From: Defluviitalea raffinosedens
Lineage (GTDB): Bacteria > Bacillota > Clostridia > Lachnospirales > Defluviitaleaceae
DNA: 64,000 nt
Direction of reading: 5' to 3'
NCBI RefSeq assembly: GCF_016908775.1
Contig: NZ_JAFBEP010000001.1
Span: forward strand, 310,001 to 374,000
The notes below the pieces were generated by a model. It saw only the letters and a program-made list of their open reading frames with translations, was not told the DNA's origin and searched no databases. Both the position numbers and the translations under genes were made by a program. This document shows positions 29,522-38,805 of the stretch, piece after piece. Positions within the stretch are counted from its first letter, which is position 1. Every line of letters begins with the position of its first letter.

Positions 29522-30907
29522 CTATTCCACTGCCATAAGCAGCGCTTTTACTTTGTTCTCACATTCTTCGTTTTCCTTTTCAGGATCGGAATCCGCCACA
29601 ATTCCTGCTCCTGCCTGCATATATACTTTTCCGTCTTTTGCAACCATAGTACGGATGGCAATACACATATCCATATCTCCATCAAAACCAAAGTATCCCA
29701 CAGCGCCTCCGTAAATACCCCGTTTTTCTTCTTCCAGCTCATCTATAATTTCCATGGCACGGATTTTGGGTGCCCCGGATAAAGTACCTGCAGGAAGAAA
29801 AGATTGGAGAACTGAAAAGGCATCTTCTTCTTTTTTCTTAATTCCTTCTACCAAAGATACAAGATGCATAACGTGGGAATAGTAATGAACTTTCATAAAT
29901 TCTGTAACCTTTACCGTGTCAACCTCTGCAATTCTTCCCATATCGTTTCTGGCGAGATCCACCAGCATCACATGTTCTGCGCATTCTTTTTCATCGCTTA
30001 AAAGATCCTCCGCTAGAATTTCATCTTCTTTTTCGTCTTTTCCCCGTTTTCTTGTACCGGCAATGGGACAGGTATACACCTTATCTTTTCTTAACTCTAC
30101 CAGCATCTCCGGAGAACTGCCTGCCACCTGATACTCCCCAAAGTTCAGATAAAAAAGATATAGTGAAGGGTTAACCCTTCTAAGCTTTCTATAAAGATTA
30201 AAAGCATCTTCATCTGTTTCCAGAATCCATCTTTTAGAAAGAACTACCTGGAAAATATCTCCTTCTTTGATGTACACCTTAGCCTTTTCAACTTTTTGCA
30301 TATATTCTTCTTTTGTCATATTACTGGTTAGATTTCTGAAAGAAGGGATAAATTCTGCACTTGGTTCCAAGGGTTCATCTTTTTTGATGGCTTCTTCTAT
30401 AAGCTTCATTTTGCTTTCCGCCCTTTTTTCTCCGTCTTCAGTATCTTCTTCCAGCACCATGATAAAAATCTGTTGATGAAAATGGTCATAGGCAATCATT
30501 TCTTTGGCAAACATCAGATGTACATCGGGAACCTGGATGGTATCTTTATTGGGACTCGGAAGTTTTTCAAACTGTCTTACGATATCGTACCCTACAGTCC
30601 CTACCCCTCCGCCTATGAAAGGAATAGAACTGTGATTTTTAACAGTGAATTTTGACATATATGCTCTTACAGCTTCCATGATATTGCCCTGTTTTATGGT
30701 AACCTGGCTGCCTTCTCTGATGATGATTCCCTCCCCTTTTCCTTGTAGTTCTGCAAAGGGGTTTCTTGCAATAAAAGAGTATCTTCCCTTTCCTTCATCT
30801 CTGCTTTCCAATAAAAATCCTTTTTCTTTTCCTACATAATTTTTAAATAAAGTAATAGGCGTCTTGGTATCTCCTTCTAAGCTTTTTAAATACAGCTTTA
30901 ATTCCAT
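29522..30907 (-). CDS. trpE: anthranilate synthase component I
   Basis: A 461-aa chorismate-utilising enzyme. C-terminal motifs include VVLSKRWILETDEDAFNLYR, SSPEMLVEL, CPIAGTRKRGKDE, LVDLARNDMGRIA, FLPAGTLSGAPKIRAMEIID and QAGAGIVADSDPEKE, typical of TrpE. The N-terminal part should hold the tryptophan feedback site. Three tandem ATGs follow GGAGG; the third (30907) has the best spacing. It is the first gene of the trp operon and is preceded by a duplicated-module T-box leader and by a dispersed palindromic element. Confidence 0.94.
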   Translation of the reverse strand: MELKLYLKSLEGDTKTPITLFKNYVGKEKGFLLESRDEGKGRYSFIARNPFAELQGKGEGIIIREGSQVTIKQGNIMEAVRAYMSKFTVKNHSSIPFIGGGVGTVGYDIVRQFEKLPSPNKDTIQVPDVHLMFAKEMIAYDHFHQQIFIMVLEEDTEDGEKRAESKMKLIEEAIKKDEPLEPSAEFIPSFRNLTSNMTKEEYMQKVEKAKVYIKEGDIFQVVLSKRWILETDEDAFNLYRKLRRVNPSLYLFYLNFGEYQVAGSSPEMLVELRKDKVYTCPIAGTRKRGKDEKEDEILAEDLLSDEKECAEHVMLVDLARNDMGRIAEVDTVKVTEFMKVHYYSHVMHLVSLVEGIKKKEEDAFSVLQSFLPAGTLSGAPKIRAMEIIDELEEEKRGIYGGAVGYFGFDGDMDMCIAIRTMVAKDGKVYMQAGAGIVADSDPEKENEECENKVKALLMAVE

Positions 30908-30939
30908 CATCATCCCTCCTTCTTATTTCAAAACACGAA

Positions 30940-31072
30940 GAGTTTCGCCATCAAAACTCTTTCACCACACCCAGTCAGCAAGCCGACAAAATCCAATACC
31001 CACGAGTGTGCATCCTACCCAGAATTTTTTATTACATAGGAAATCCTTAAGGATTTCCTATGTAATAAAAAA
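30940..31072. repeat. composite repeat (palindromic copy 3 plus conserved ~90-bp segment)
   Basis: A perfect palindrome at 31025-31072 (TTTTTTATTACATAGGAAATCC, TTAA centre, complementary arm) is joined to a segment at 30940-31024 that is clearly homologous to 46103-46187. Shared blocks are gagtttcgcc...tcaaaactc, agccgacaaaat and catcct.cc, at nearly identical spacing. It lies between the trp T-box terminator and trpE. Confidence 0.85.
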
Positions 31073-31073
31073 A

Positions 31074-31430
31074 CCCTTCGTCTCAAAACTTGAGACGAAG
31101 GGCTACTTCGCTATGCCACTCAAATTGACTTGACTTAAATGTATGAGGGACTTTTATATTTTTAAAATAAAAAAAGACATTCATCCTTTGGGAAAAATGT
31201 CTTATACTGCCACCCAATACATTTAAGTATCCTGCATATCCGATACGGAGCTTGTGCTCGATATCTTACCTCTGTAACGGGAGGCCCCGGCATCGGCTAC
31301 TTTTTGCATTTCACCTAGCATCTCCTGGAACCATTCCTTAAAGGTTTTTATACCGGACCTCACACCACCGCCGGCTCGCTGGGATAAAAGACCTAAAAGT
31401 ACTCTTTCCAGTCATTGATTTTTCCTTTTT
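31074..31430 (-). promoter_or_regulatory. tryptophan T-box leader with two antiterminator/terminator modules
   Basis: On the minus strand stem I contains GGAAAGAGTA, the apical segment GCGAGCCGGCGGTGGTG and the specifier region GGAATGGTTCC with a TGG (Trp) codon at 31333-31331. A first T-box sequence (TGGGTGGCA, 31216-31208) is followed by a terminator (31203-31174, T7 tail). A second T-box-like sequence (GAGTGGCATAGCG, 31121-31109) is followed by a strong terminator (13-bp stem, 31102-31090 with 31086-31074, T7 tail). Both carry TGGC, complementary to the GCCA end expected for tRNA-Trp. There is no room for a second stem I. Confidence 0.9.
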
Positions 31431-31436
31431 TGATAT

Positions 31437-31465
31437 ATTATATTCAATTATTCCCAGTTTGTAAA
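31437..31465 (-). promoter_or_regulatory. trp operon promoter
   Basis: On the minus strand TTTACA (31465-31460), 17-bp spacer, TATAAT (31442-31437), just upstream of the T-box leader. Confidence 0.8.
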
Positions 31466-31473
31466 GAAGAAAT

Positions 31474-32172
31474 TTAAAGATTTTTAAAATATTCTACAAT
31501 TCCCACATAAATAGCCCATGCAACTTTTTCCTGATAGGTTTCATTATTTAAATTAGCTTCTTCTTCAGGATTTGATAAAAATCCACATTCCACAATAACC
31601 GCCGGTATATTGGTGGTTCTTAATACATAGTAATCCGTATTGGCCTTGGCTTCTCTTTTATTGGTAGGATCAACAAATTCCTTTAAAGCCTTTTGAATAG
31701 ATTCTGCCAACATCTTTCCTTCTTCCGAATGCCCATGATAAAAAACCTGTGCCCCTTTATATTTAGATTCAGGAAAGCTGTTTTGATGGATACTGATAAG
31801 GACATCTCCTTCACTTTGATTGATGAGTTCTTTTCTCCTTCTCATGTCAGCGCTTTTTGGTTTAGGGTCTCCCTTTTGGTTTAAACCTTCATCGGCATTT
31901 CTGGTAATAACAACGTATGCCCCGCTTTGTTCAAGGTAAGCCTGAAGCTTTAGGGCGATGGCAAGATTAATATCTTTTTCATCAGCACCGTTAGTGCCTA
32001 CCCTGCCTGGGTCAAAGCCCCCATGGCCCGGATCAATCACGATGACCCTTTTTGCTGTTGGCAAGGCAAAGGTGCTTACTGTCCGATTGGAATAAATATT
32101 ATACCCCAAAAGCAACACCAGAAGCATTCCGATTCCTACATATATTTTTGGCCTTTTGGTCCAGAAATCCAT
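31474..32172 (-). CDS. cwlD: N-acetylmuramoyl-L-alanine amidase, CwlD-like
   Basis: A 232-aa Amidase_3 zinc enzyme. One N-terminal membrane/signal segment (~12-28) is followed by the catalytic domain with VIDPGHGGFDPG (Zn His), NLAIALKLQAYLEQSG, SIHQNSFPESKYKGAQVFYH (second Zn His) and VIVECGFLSNPEEEANL (catalytic Glu). Size and architecture match CwlD, which in Bacillus cleaves stem peptides to start muramic delta-lactam formation in the spore cortex. It lies 64 bp downstream of a GH18 protein of the kind found in spores, supporting a sporulation role. Confidence 0.88.
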   Translation of the reverse strand: MDFWTKRPKIYVGIGMLLVLLLGYNIYSNRTVSTFALPTAKRVIVIDPGHGGFDPGRVGTNGADEKDINLAIALKLQAYLEQSGAYVVITRNADEGLNQKGDPKPKSADMRRRKELINQSEGDVLISIHQNSFPESKYKGAQVFYHGHSEEGKMLAESIQKALKEFVDPTNKREAKANTDYYVLRTTNIPAVIVECGFLSNPEEEANLNNETYQEKVAWAIYVGIVEYFKNL

Positions 32173-32236
32173 GGGTTCACCTCATATATCTTCTCTTTGC
32201 TAACTATTTTATTCTCAATAAGAAGATATATGACTG

Positions 32237-33940
32237 TTATTCCTTAAGGTATTTGAACAAAATATCCCATATCTCTTTCTTTTCCAGTCCTCGCTTCCAG
32301 CCTGCAACCCCGGCCAGATTGTATTTGTTAACGAGTTTCACTTTTTCTTCTATAGAGCGCTCTTCTTCCAGCCAAATTTTATAGGTTTTATGGTCTTCTT
32401 TGAATTCTCCATAGTATTGTCCTATTTCATCGAGCCACTGAGGTTCTATATCCCTTTCTTTTAAGATACTTTCTCCCCTGCTCATTCCATAGGCCTTGGA
32501 AGAGACTTTGATCTCTCCGTCTACTTCTTCTTCCTCCCATAATCTTGTGTAATATGGTAATCCAAGCAAGACTTTTTCCGCTGGTACTTCCTCAAGTGTA
32601 TTTTTTATTCCCTGCTCAACCCAGCCAATGGAAGCAACTGAGCCACTGGTTGGAGATGTACTCCAATGCTCATCATAAGCCATCACCATGATATAATCTA
32701 CGACTTTCCCCACTTCCGAACGGTTGTAATGCCGCGTCCAACCGGATGGGACATACATATCAACGGATACCACCAGTCCCTGCTCTTTTAAAAGAGGCGC
32801 CAGCTCCCTTATAAATTGGAGATAATATTCTCCTGTTTCTTGTTTTAGGCTTTCAAAATCAATATTGATACCATCCAAATTATATAAAGAAGAAAATGCC
32901 AGAAGCTGCTTTATAATATTTTCTCTGCTGTTGGTATCTTTTAAAACCTTATGGGTCAGGTCCGGATCATTAAAAGGATTGGTAATCATGCCCCATACCT
33001 GATAACCTTTACTGTGAGCCCAGTTAACATATTTTTCGCTGGCAATATTTTTTAAATCACCTTTTTCATTTTCTATTTCAAACCAACTGGGGGATAGAAC
33101 ATCCAATCCCTTGATTGGTTCAAATTTTGAAGGTACTTCACTGCTTTCCACTTTAAAAACCTGATCCCACACCAGATTAATTTTCCCCTTTACAGGCTTC
33201 CAGGAAGGCTTTTCTTCTTCCTGTGCCACAGGCTGCCCTTCCATTTCTTCTACATTTCCTATATGCTTTTTAGCCATATAACCGATTACACCATCTTCAC
33301 TTCTAACAAGCAGCCAATCCTCACTCTCTTCAAATATTCTCACCTTATCTCCCTGGATTAATTTCTTTAAAATCGGGCTTTTGATATTGGCTTCATAACG
33401 GATTGGGGCATTCTTTGAGAGGATTTCTCCCGTGGTTTTAATTTCTGTGGTATAATCCATAATTACAATATTATTTTCTTCGTTATAACATGCTTCAACA
33501 TTAAATAAATTCTTTAAAAATGAAAAGGGAATATATGCCATATCTCCGAATTTCCTTAAGGGCATATTAAGTGTCAGCGGCTCCTGATTAACATAATAAG
33601 TTAACGCATCAGTTTGCATTCTGATAACCTTGTTCTGTGTTGTAATGGTTAGTTTTTCGGCTTCTTCATCCCAAAATAAATAAGGATCTATATACTGTTT
33701 GGCAAAATCAAAAGGAAGAAAAATTTCTCCCTCAATGACTTGAGGTCCGTATTCCATCACTATGATCTCTTTCCCAAGAACAACTCCCGTCTCTTCCTGG
33801 CCAAAACCTGAAAACATCTTATAAGCAGGAACCACTGTAAAATTCGGCATATAAATTTTGATCATAAATGCAGCAAATAATATACCTATAAACCCTAGTA
33901 AAAACTTAAATCCTTTTTTCCTTTTCTTCTTCCTTGCCAT
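32237..33940 (-). CDS. GH18 glycosyl hydrolase with SH3 domain (spore-cortex type)
   Basis: A 567-aa protein with a basic N terminus and one membrane segment (~9-27), a copper-amine-oxidase-N-like (stalk) domain (~55-160), a bacterial SH3 domain (~180-240; APIRYEANIKSPILKKL, GDKVRIFEESEDWLLVRS) and a GH18 catalytic domain (~255-567). The catalytic DGINIDFESL motif contains the acid Glu, and MAYDEHWSTSPTSG and GLPYYTRLW are typical of YaaH/YdhD-type enzymes. I start at 33940 (MARKKKRKK) with GGGGGG upstream rather than at 33973. It is likely to act on cell wall or cortex peptidoglycan. Confidence 0.85.
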   Translation of the reverse strand: MARKKKRKKGFKFLLGFIGILFAAFMIKIYMPNFTVVPAYKMFSGFGQEETGVVLGKEIIVMEYGPQVIEGEIFLPFDFAKQYIDPYLFWDEEAEKLTITTQNKVIRMQTDALTYYVNQEPLTLNMPLRKFGDMAYIPFSFLKNLFNVEACYNEENNIVIMDYTTEIKTTGEILSKNAPIRYEANIKSPILKKLIQGDKVRIFEESEDWLLVRSEDGVIGYMAKKHIGNVEEMEGQPVAQEEEKPSWKPVKGKINLVWDQVFKVESSEVPSKFEPIKGLDVLSPSWFEIENEKGDLKNIASEKYVNWAHSKGYQVWGMITNPFNDPDLTHKVLKDTNSRENIIKQLLAFSSLYNLDGINIDFESLKQETGEYYLQFIRELAPLLKEQGLVVSVDMYVPSGWTRHYNRSEVGKVVDYIMVMAYDEHWSTSPTSGSVASIGWVEQGIKNTLEEVPAEKVLLGLPYYTRLWEEEEVDGEIKVSSKAYGMSRGESILKERDIEPQWLDEIGQYYGEFKEDHKTYKIWLEEERSIEEKVKLVNKYNLAGVAGWKRGLEKKEIWDILFKYLKE

Positions 33941-34086
33941 TATAACCCCCCTTGAAATATATCTATACCACACTCAATAAAGGCAGTTCGATATTATATT
34001 GTCTGTTTCCTTATTATATCATAGAAATCGACATTATTTATATGAATACATTGGAAGGGTAGAAATGAATATAACATTTTTGCTCA

Positions 34087-34128
34087 TTTATTTTATAGGA
34101 AATCCTTAAGGATTTCCTATAAAATAAA
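34087..34128. repeat. dispersed palindromic element, copy 4
   Basis: A perfect palindrome TTTATTTTATAGGAAATCC with TTAA centre and complementary arm; it abuts the terminator of the oxidoreductase gene. Confidence 0.88.
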
Positions 34129-34174
34129 AAAATCGAAGACTTTCTGGTGTTTATTCCAAAAAACTTCGATTTTT
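34129..34174 (-). terminator. terminator of the NAD(P)-binding oxidoreductase gene
   Basis: On the minus strand AAATCGAAG pairs with CTTCGATTT around a ~25-nt loop, followed by TTTTTTT that runs into palindromic copy 4. Confidence 0.75.
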
Positions 34175-34192
34175 ATAATATTCCTTATTAAT

Positions 34193-34825
34193 TTACTCTG
34201 CTTCACCGGCAACAGTAAACCGTTCATTGATATGTTTTGGATTTTCAATTTCATCCACTACAGCAATGGCAAAGTCTGCATAACTGATATAACTCTCCCC
34301 TTTTGAATTATAAATCAATTGGTCTTTTCCTTTTTTGAATTTTCCTGTTCTTTTTCCTTCCGGTACGAAAGACATAGGCGGACTGATGAATGTCCATTTA
34401 AGCTGGGAGGTTTGCCTTAATTCTTCTAAATTTTGCAGTTGTGCTTTAGCTGTTGGATGAACGAATTCCGGTAAAGTTTCTACTACCAATGTAGTATGGG
34501 AATCATCCAGATAAAGACTTCCTGCCCCGCCTACCACAATCAGCCTTGTATTACTTCCTTTTAACCCATCAATCAGTACCCGGCCTGCCTGAACGTGTTT
34601 TTCTTCCTGCCCCATTGGGGCCCCAAAGGCATTTACAACCACATCAAACTGTCTTAAATCTTCCTTTGTAAGTTCAAAAATATCTTTTTCTATAACTTTA
34701 ACATTTTGATCTTCCAATTTAGCTTTATTTCTTACAATGGCAGTAACATCATGGCCACGGTTAAGGGCCTCTTTTAATATAAGATTCCCTGCTTTACCTG
34801 TCGCAGCAATAATGCCAATCTTCAT
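34193..34825 (-). CDS. NAD(P)H-binding atypical short-chain dehydrogenase
   Basis: A 210-aa Rossmann-fold protein like Bacillus YwnB (NmrA/NAD(P)-binding family). The dinucleotide-binding motif is IGIIAATGKAGNLILKEA (TGxxG-type, residues ~3-20), followed by DVVVNAFGAPMG and VVGGAGSL. It lacks the YxxxK catalytic pair of classical SDRs in the usual place. Likely a reductase or a redox sensor; substrate unknown. It is monocistronic, ending in a terminator fused to a dispersed palindrome. Confidence 0.82.
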   Translation of the reverse strand: MKIGIIAATGKAGNLILKEALNRGHDVTAIVRNKAKLEDQNVKVIEKDIFELTKEDLRQFDVVVNAFGAPMGQEEKHVQAGRVLIDGLKGSNTRLIVVGGAGSLYLDDSHTTLVVETLPEFVHPTAKAQLQNLEELRQTSQLKWTFISPPMSFVPEGKRTGKFKKGKDQLIYNSKGESYISYADFAIAVVDEIENPKHINERFTVAGEAE

Positions 34826-34909
34826 TATTGATTCCTCCTAAAATTCAGTATGTATATTAATCTCAATTAAAAAGGAATATCATATCCGCTAAAAAATATA
34901 GATTTAATT

Positions 34910-35821
34910 TTACGGATTTTCTAAGATATATTTTTCCGCTGCAGAAACAGCTATAGCTCCGTCTGCTGTAGCAGTAATGATTTGTCTGAGTTTCTTATCC
35001 CGTATATCACCTATGGCATATACTCCGGGAATATTGGTTTCGCAATTTTCATTGGCCTTGATATATCCCCACTCATTGATTTCAACCTTTCCTTTTACCA
35101 GCTCTGAGTTAGGGGTCATTCCAACGGCAACAAATACGCCTTCTACATCCAGCACCCTTTGTTCTCCTGTTTCTTTGTTTTTAATTTTAATACCCTGGAC
35201 GCTGTCTTCTCCCAAGATTTCCAGAACCTGATGATTGGTAAAAACTTCGACATTGTCCAGAGAGAATAATGTGTCTTGCAGAATTTTTTGAGCTGTAAGC
35301 TGAGGAAGATCTTGAATCACATACACTTTAGGAGAAAATTTAGCGAGCAAAATCGCATCTTCTACTCCTGTGTTGCCTCCTCCGACTACCACTGTATTTT
35401 TTCCGTTAAAAAAAGCACCGTCACAGGTGGCACAGTAGGAAACTCCCCTTGCTTTTAATTTCTTTTCTCCCGGAACCCCAAGTTCTCTCCATGTAGCCCC
35501 CATTCCTAATAAAAGCGTCCTGGCTTCGTATGTATTTTTATTCGTTTTTACTTTTTTAATTTTATCATTTACATCTATTTCTATAACCTCTTCAACGATG
35601 GGCTCTATTCCATATTCCTTCGCATGGGCCTGCATTTTAAGAGCAAGATCCGGTCCTATGACATCAGCGATCCCAGGATAATTGGCTACCTCATAAGTTT
35701 TGGTTACCTGTCCTCCCGGAAACTCCTTTTCAAACATAATGGCATTAAGCTTTGCTCTGCCGGCATAAATTGCTGCAGCCATGCCTGCTGGCCCTGCACC
35801 GATAATAATCATATCATACAT
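34910..35821 (-). CDS. trxB: thioredoxin reductase
   Basis: A 303-aa FAD/NADPH flavoprotein. It has the FAD-binding GAGPAGMAAAIYAGRA at ~9-24, the redox-active CATC in VSYCATCDGAFF, the NADPH-binding VVGGGNTGVEDAI and the second FAD motif GVYAIGDIRDK. Length is typical of low-Mr thioredoxin reductases. No thioredoxin gene is adjacent. The ATG follows AAAGGAG. Some clostridial homologues use ferredoxin instead of NADPH; here the GGGNTG NADPH motif is intact. Confidence 0.92.
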   Translation of the reverse strand: MYDMIIIGAGPAGMAAAIYAGRAKLNAIMFEKEFPGGQVTKTYEVANYPGIADVIGPDLALKMQAHAKEYGIEPIVEEVIEIDVNDKIKKVKTNKNTYEARTLLLGMGATWRELGVPGEKKLKARGVSYCATCDGAFFNGKNTVVVGGGNTGVEDAILLAKFSPKVYVIQDLPQLTAQKILQDTLFSLDNVEVFTNHQVLEILGEDSVQGIKIKNKETGEQRVLDVEGVFVAVGMTPNSELVKGKVEINEWGYIKANENCETNIPGVYAIGDIRDKKLRQIITATADGAIAVSAAEKYILENP

Positions 35822-35906
35822 GGTATCACTCCTTTATAAGGATAAAACTCTACATATATTCTTATAAATTATATCCTATTTTATACTGCATTAGAATGGC
35901 AAAAAT

Positions 35907-35953
35907 AGCAGGGACGGTCCTTTTTAATTTCAATCAAAAGAACCGCCCCTGCT
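35907..35953. repeat. GGGACGGTTCT-type palindrome, copy A
   Basis: agcagggacggtcctttt and aaaagaaccgcccctgct form an imperfect hairpin just past the TM2 gene stop. It shares the gggacggt(t/c)cttttt / aaagaaccg(t/c)ccct arms with copy B at 36528-36584. Confidence 0.8.
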
Positions 35954-35965
35954 GATTTTGGGGAT

Positions 35966-36445
35966 TTATATGTATCTCCCACCATATTTTGCAGCAAACA
36001 CTTCCTCGCTGGTACATAAATAAATAATTCCCTCAATAAATCCTATTATAAAGGGTATACATGTCCAGCAAAAAATTAAATACAAAATCCCAGTACCTAG
36101 CCTACCCAAATAAAATTTATGAATACCTAAACCTCCAAAGAATATTGCCAATAACCCGGCAACCAATTTGCTCTTAGTCGGCACCAATCTGCCTATATTT
36201 CCTCCAGATGAAGAAGAACTGCTTGAAGATGCTCCTCCTCCTGCATTCATAAACACCATCGGCTGTTGTCTTGTGTTCTCCTCTAACTTTTCTATTTTTT
36301 TCTTATTCTCATTAATCAATTCACTTATACATTTCTTGCAGTAATTTTTCCCTGAAATTTCAGTATTACATTCTTCACATATGAATTTTCCGCAGCCTAC
36401 ACACGTACCTACCGCTTCCTTTTGTAGATGAACGTAACAATTCAA
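35966..36445 (-). CDS. TM2-domain protein with N-terminal zinc-binding motif
   Basis: A 159-aa protein with an N-terminal B-box-like cysteine/histidine cluster (CYVH...CVGC...CEEC...CKKC, residues ~3-40), a short charged helix (~42-58), a serine/glycine-rich linker (~65-85) and a C-terminal TM2 domain with two membrane helices (KSKLVAGLLAIFFGGLGIHK, then a GIL...CWTCIPFIIGFIEGI segment). The start is a TTG at 36445 with GGAGG upstream. TM2 proteins are widespread and their function is unknown. It is flanked on both sides by GGGACGGTTCT-type palindromes. Confidence 0.8.
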   Translation of the reverse strand: MNCYVHLQKEAVGTCVGCGKFICEECNTEISGKNYCKKCISELINENKKKIEKLEENTRQQPMVFMNAGGGASSSSSSSSGGNIGRLVPTKSKLVAGLLAIFFGGLGIHKFYLGRLGTGILYLIFCWTCIPFIIGFIEGIIYLCTSEEVFAAKYGGRYI

Positions 36446-36527
36446 TTGGCTTACCTCCCATAAACATACTTTATTTTTATTTTACACCAGTAAATACAAT
36501 AAGTAAATAGTGAGTTAATTAACAGGA

Positions 36528-36583
36528 AAATCAATAGGGACGGTTCTTTTTGGTTAAAGCCAATAAGAACCGTCCCTATTGAT

Positions 36584-36584
<1 letters not shown>
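36528..36584. repeat. GGGACGGTTCT-type palindrome, copy B
   Basis: aaatcaatagggacggttctt pairs perfectly with aagaaccgtccctattgattt across a 15-nt loop. It begins directly after the purA stop codon on the minus strand. The stem may act as a transcript end, but no U-tract follows. Confidence 0.85.
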
Positions 36585-37882
<1,298 letters not shown>

Positions 37883-38117
37883 TTACTTCATTATGTAAAC
37901 ATAAAAAAACGCAGCTTCAAACTCTCTGCTTTATACAGTCCTTTCTAAGGATAACAGAAATGGCATCCAAAATCAATATGTATTCGAATATTTTCGGTAC
38001 ATTTCATCTAAATGTTCGCATTTTAAGTTACATTATTCACCTCTTTACATTTTGCCCCAACATCGATATACTATACATATATATTTTGATGATTATATTA
38101 GATTGGAAGTGATGCTT

Positions 38118-38762
38118 GTGAAAATAGAAAAAATCAATGACTCTCAAATTAAAATTATTTTGAATCAAGCAGATCTTAAGCATAGAGACATTAAAATCAG
38201 CGAACTCGCTTATGGTTCTAAAAAAGCTCAGGAACTATTCAGAGATATGATGGAAACCGCTTTTGAAGAATATGGATTTAATACGGATAATGTTCCTTTG
38301 ATGATTGAGGCCGTTCCCCTTTCTGTGGACAGTATTATGATTATTGTAACTAAGGTGGACCACCCGGATGACATAGACAAGAAATTAAATTCATTCAGGC
38401 CTAAAGTAAATTCTCGTACTTTCAAGAAAAAGTCCTCTGTTGCAGAAGAAGAAAACGAACCTCAGTCTGTGACCATTTATTCCTTTAATAAACTAGACGA
38501 TGTAGTCGATGTTTCCATTCGCTTATATCCTTTATACTGCGGTGTAAATTCTTTGTACAAAGACACCGAATCTCAAAAATATTTTCTTGTGCTTCATAAA
38601 AACTACTTCATCAATACTAATCCCAATGAAATAGAATCAATATTAAGTGAATATGGCAATAAACATGTCTCTTCTCCATTAAGTGAAGGTTTTCTGGTTG
38701 AACATGGAGAGCTTATGATTCAAGATAAAGCTATAGAAGTTCTTAAAAAACATTTGGCATAA
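38118..38762 (+). CDS. mecA: adaptor protein MecA
   Basis: A 214-aa adaptor that delivers substrates to ClpC. The N-terminal domain begins VKIEKINDSQIKIILNQADL, followed by a charged linker (~100-120) and the C-terminal ClpC-binding domain with SLYKDTESQKYFLVLHK and LSEYGNKHVSSPLSEGFLVEHGE. I start at the GTG at 38118, giving the standard MKIEKI terminus, with GGAAG eight bases upstream; the longer reading from 38052 has no ribosome binding site. It is monocistronic between purA (divergent) and the GH2 gene (convergent). Confidence 0.88.
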   Translation: MKIEKINDSQIKIILNQADLKHRDIKISELAYGSKKAQELFRDMMETAFEEYGFNTDNVPLMIEAVPLSVDSIMIIVTKVDHPDDIDKKLNSFRPKVNSRTFKKKSSVAEEENEPQSVTIYSFNKLDDVVDVSIRLYPLYCGVNSLYKDTESQKYFLVLHKNYFINTNPNEIESILSEYGNKHVSSPLSEGFLVEHGELMIQDKAIEVLKKHLA

Positions 38763-38791
38763 AAAAACTGACCCGGTGGGTCAGTTTTTTT
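38762..38791. terminator. bidirectional terminator
   Basis: aaaaaactgaccc/gggtcagtttttt hairpin with a GGT-containing loop between the convergent mecA and GH2 genes. Confidence 0.88.
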
Positions 38792-38805
38792 ATGCTTTTT
38801 TCTGT

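Noticed and set aside
31074-31170. A complete second T-box in tandem
   Set aside because: Only about 90 nt separate the first terminator from the second T-box sequence; no stem I, AGTA motif or specifier loop fits, so I call it a duplicated antiterminator/terminator module.
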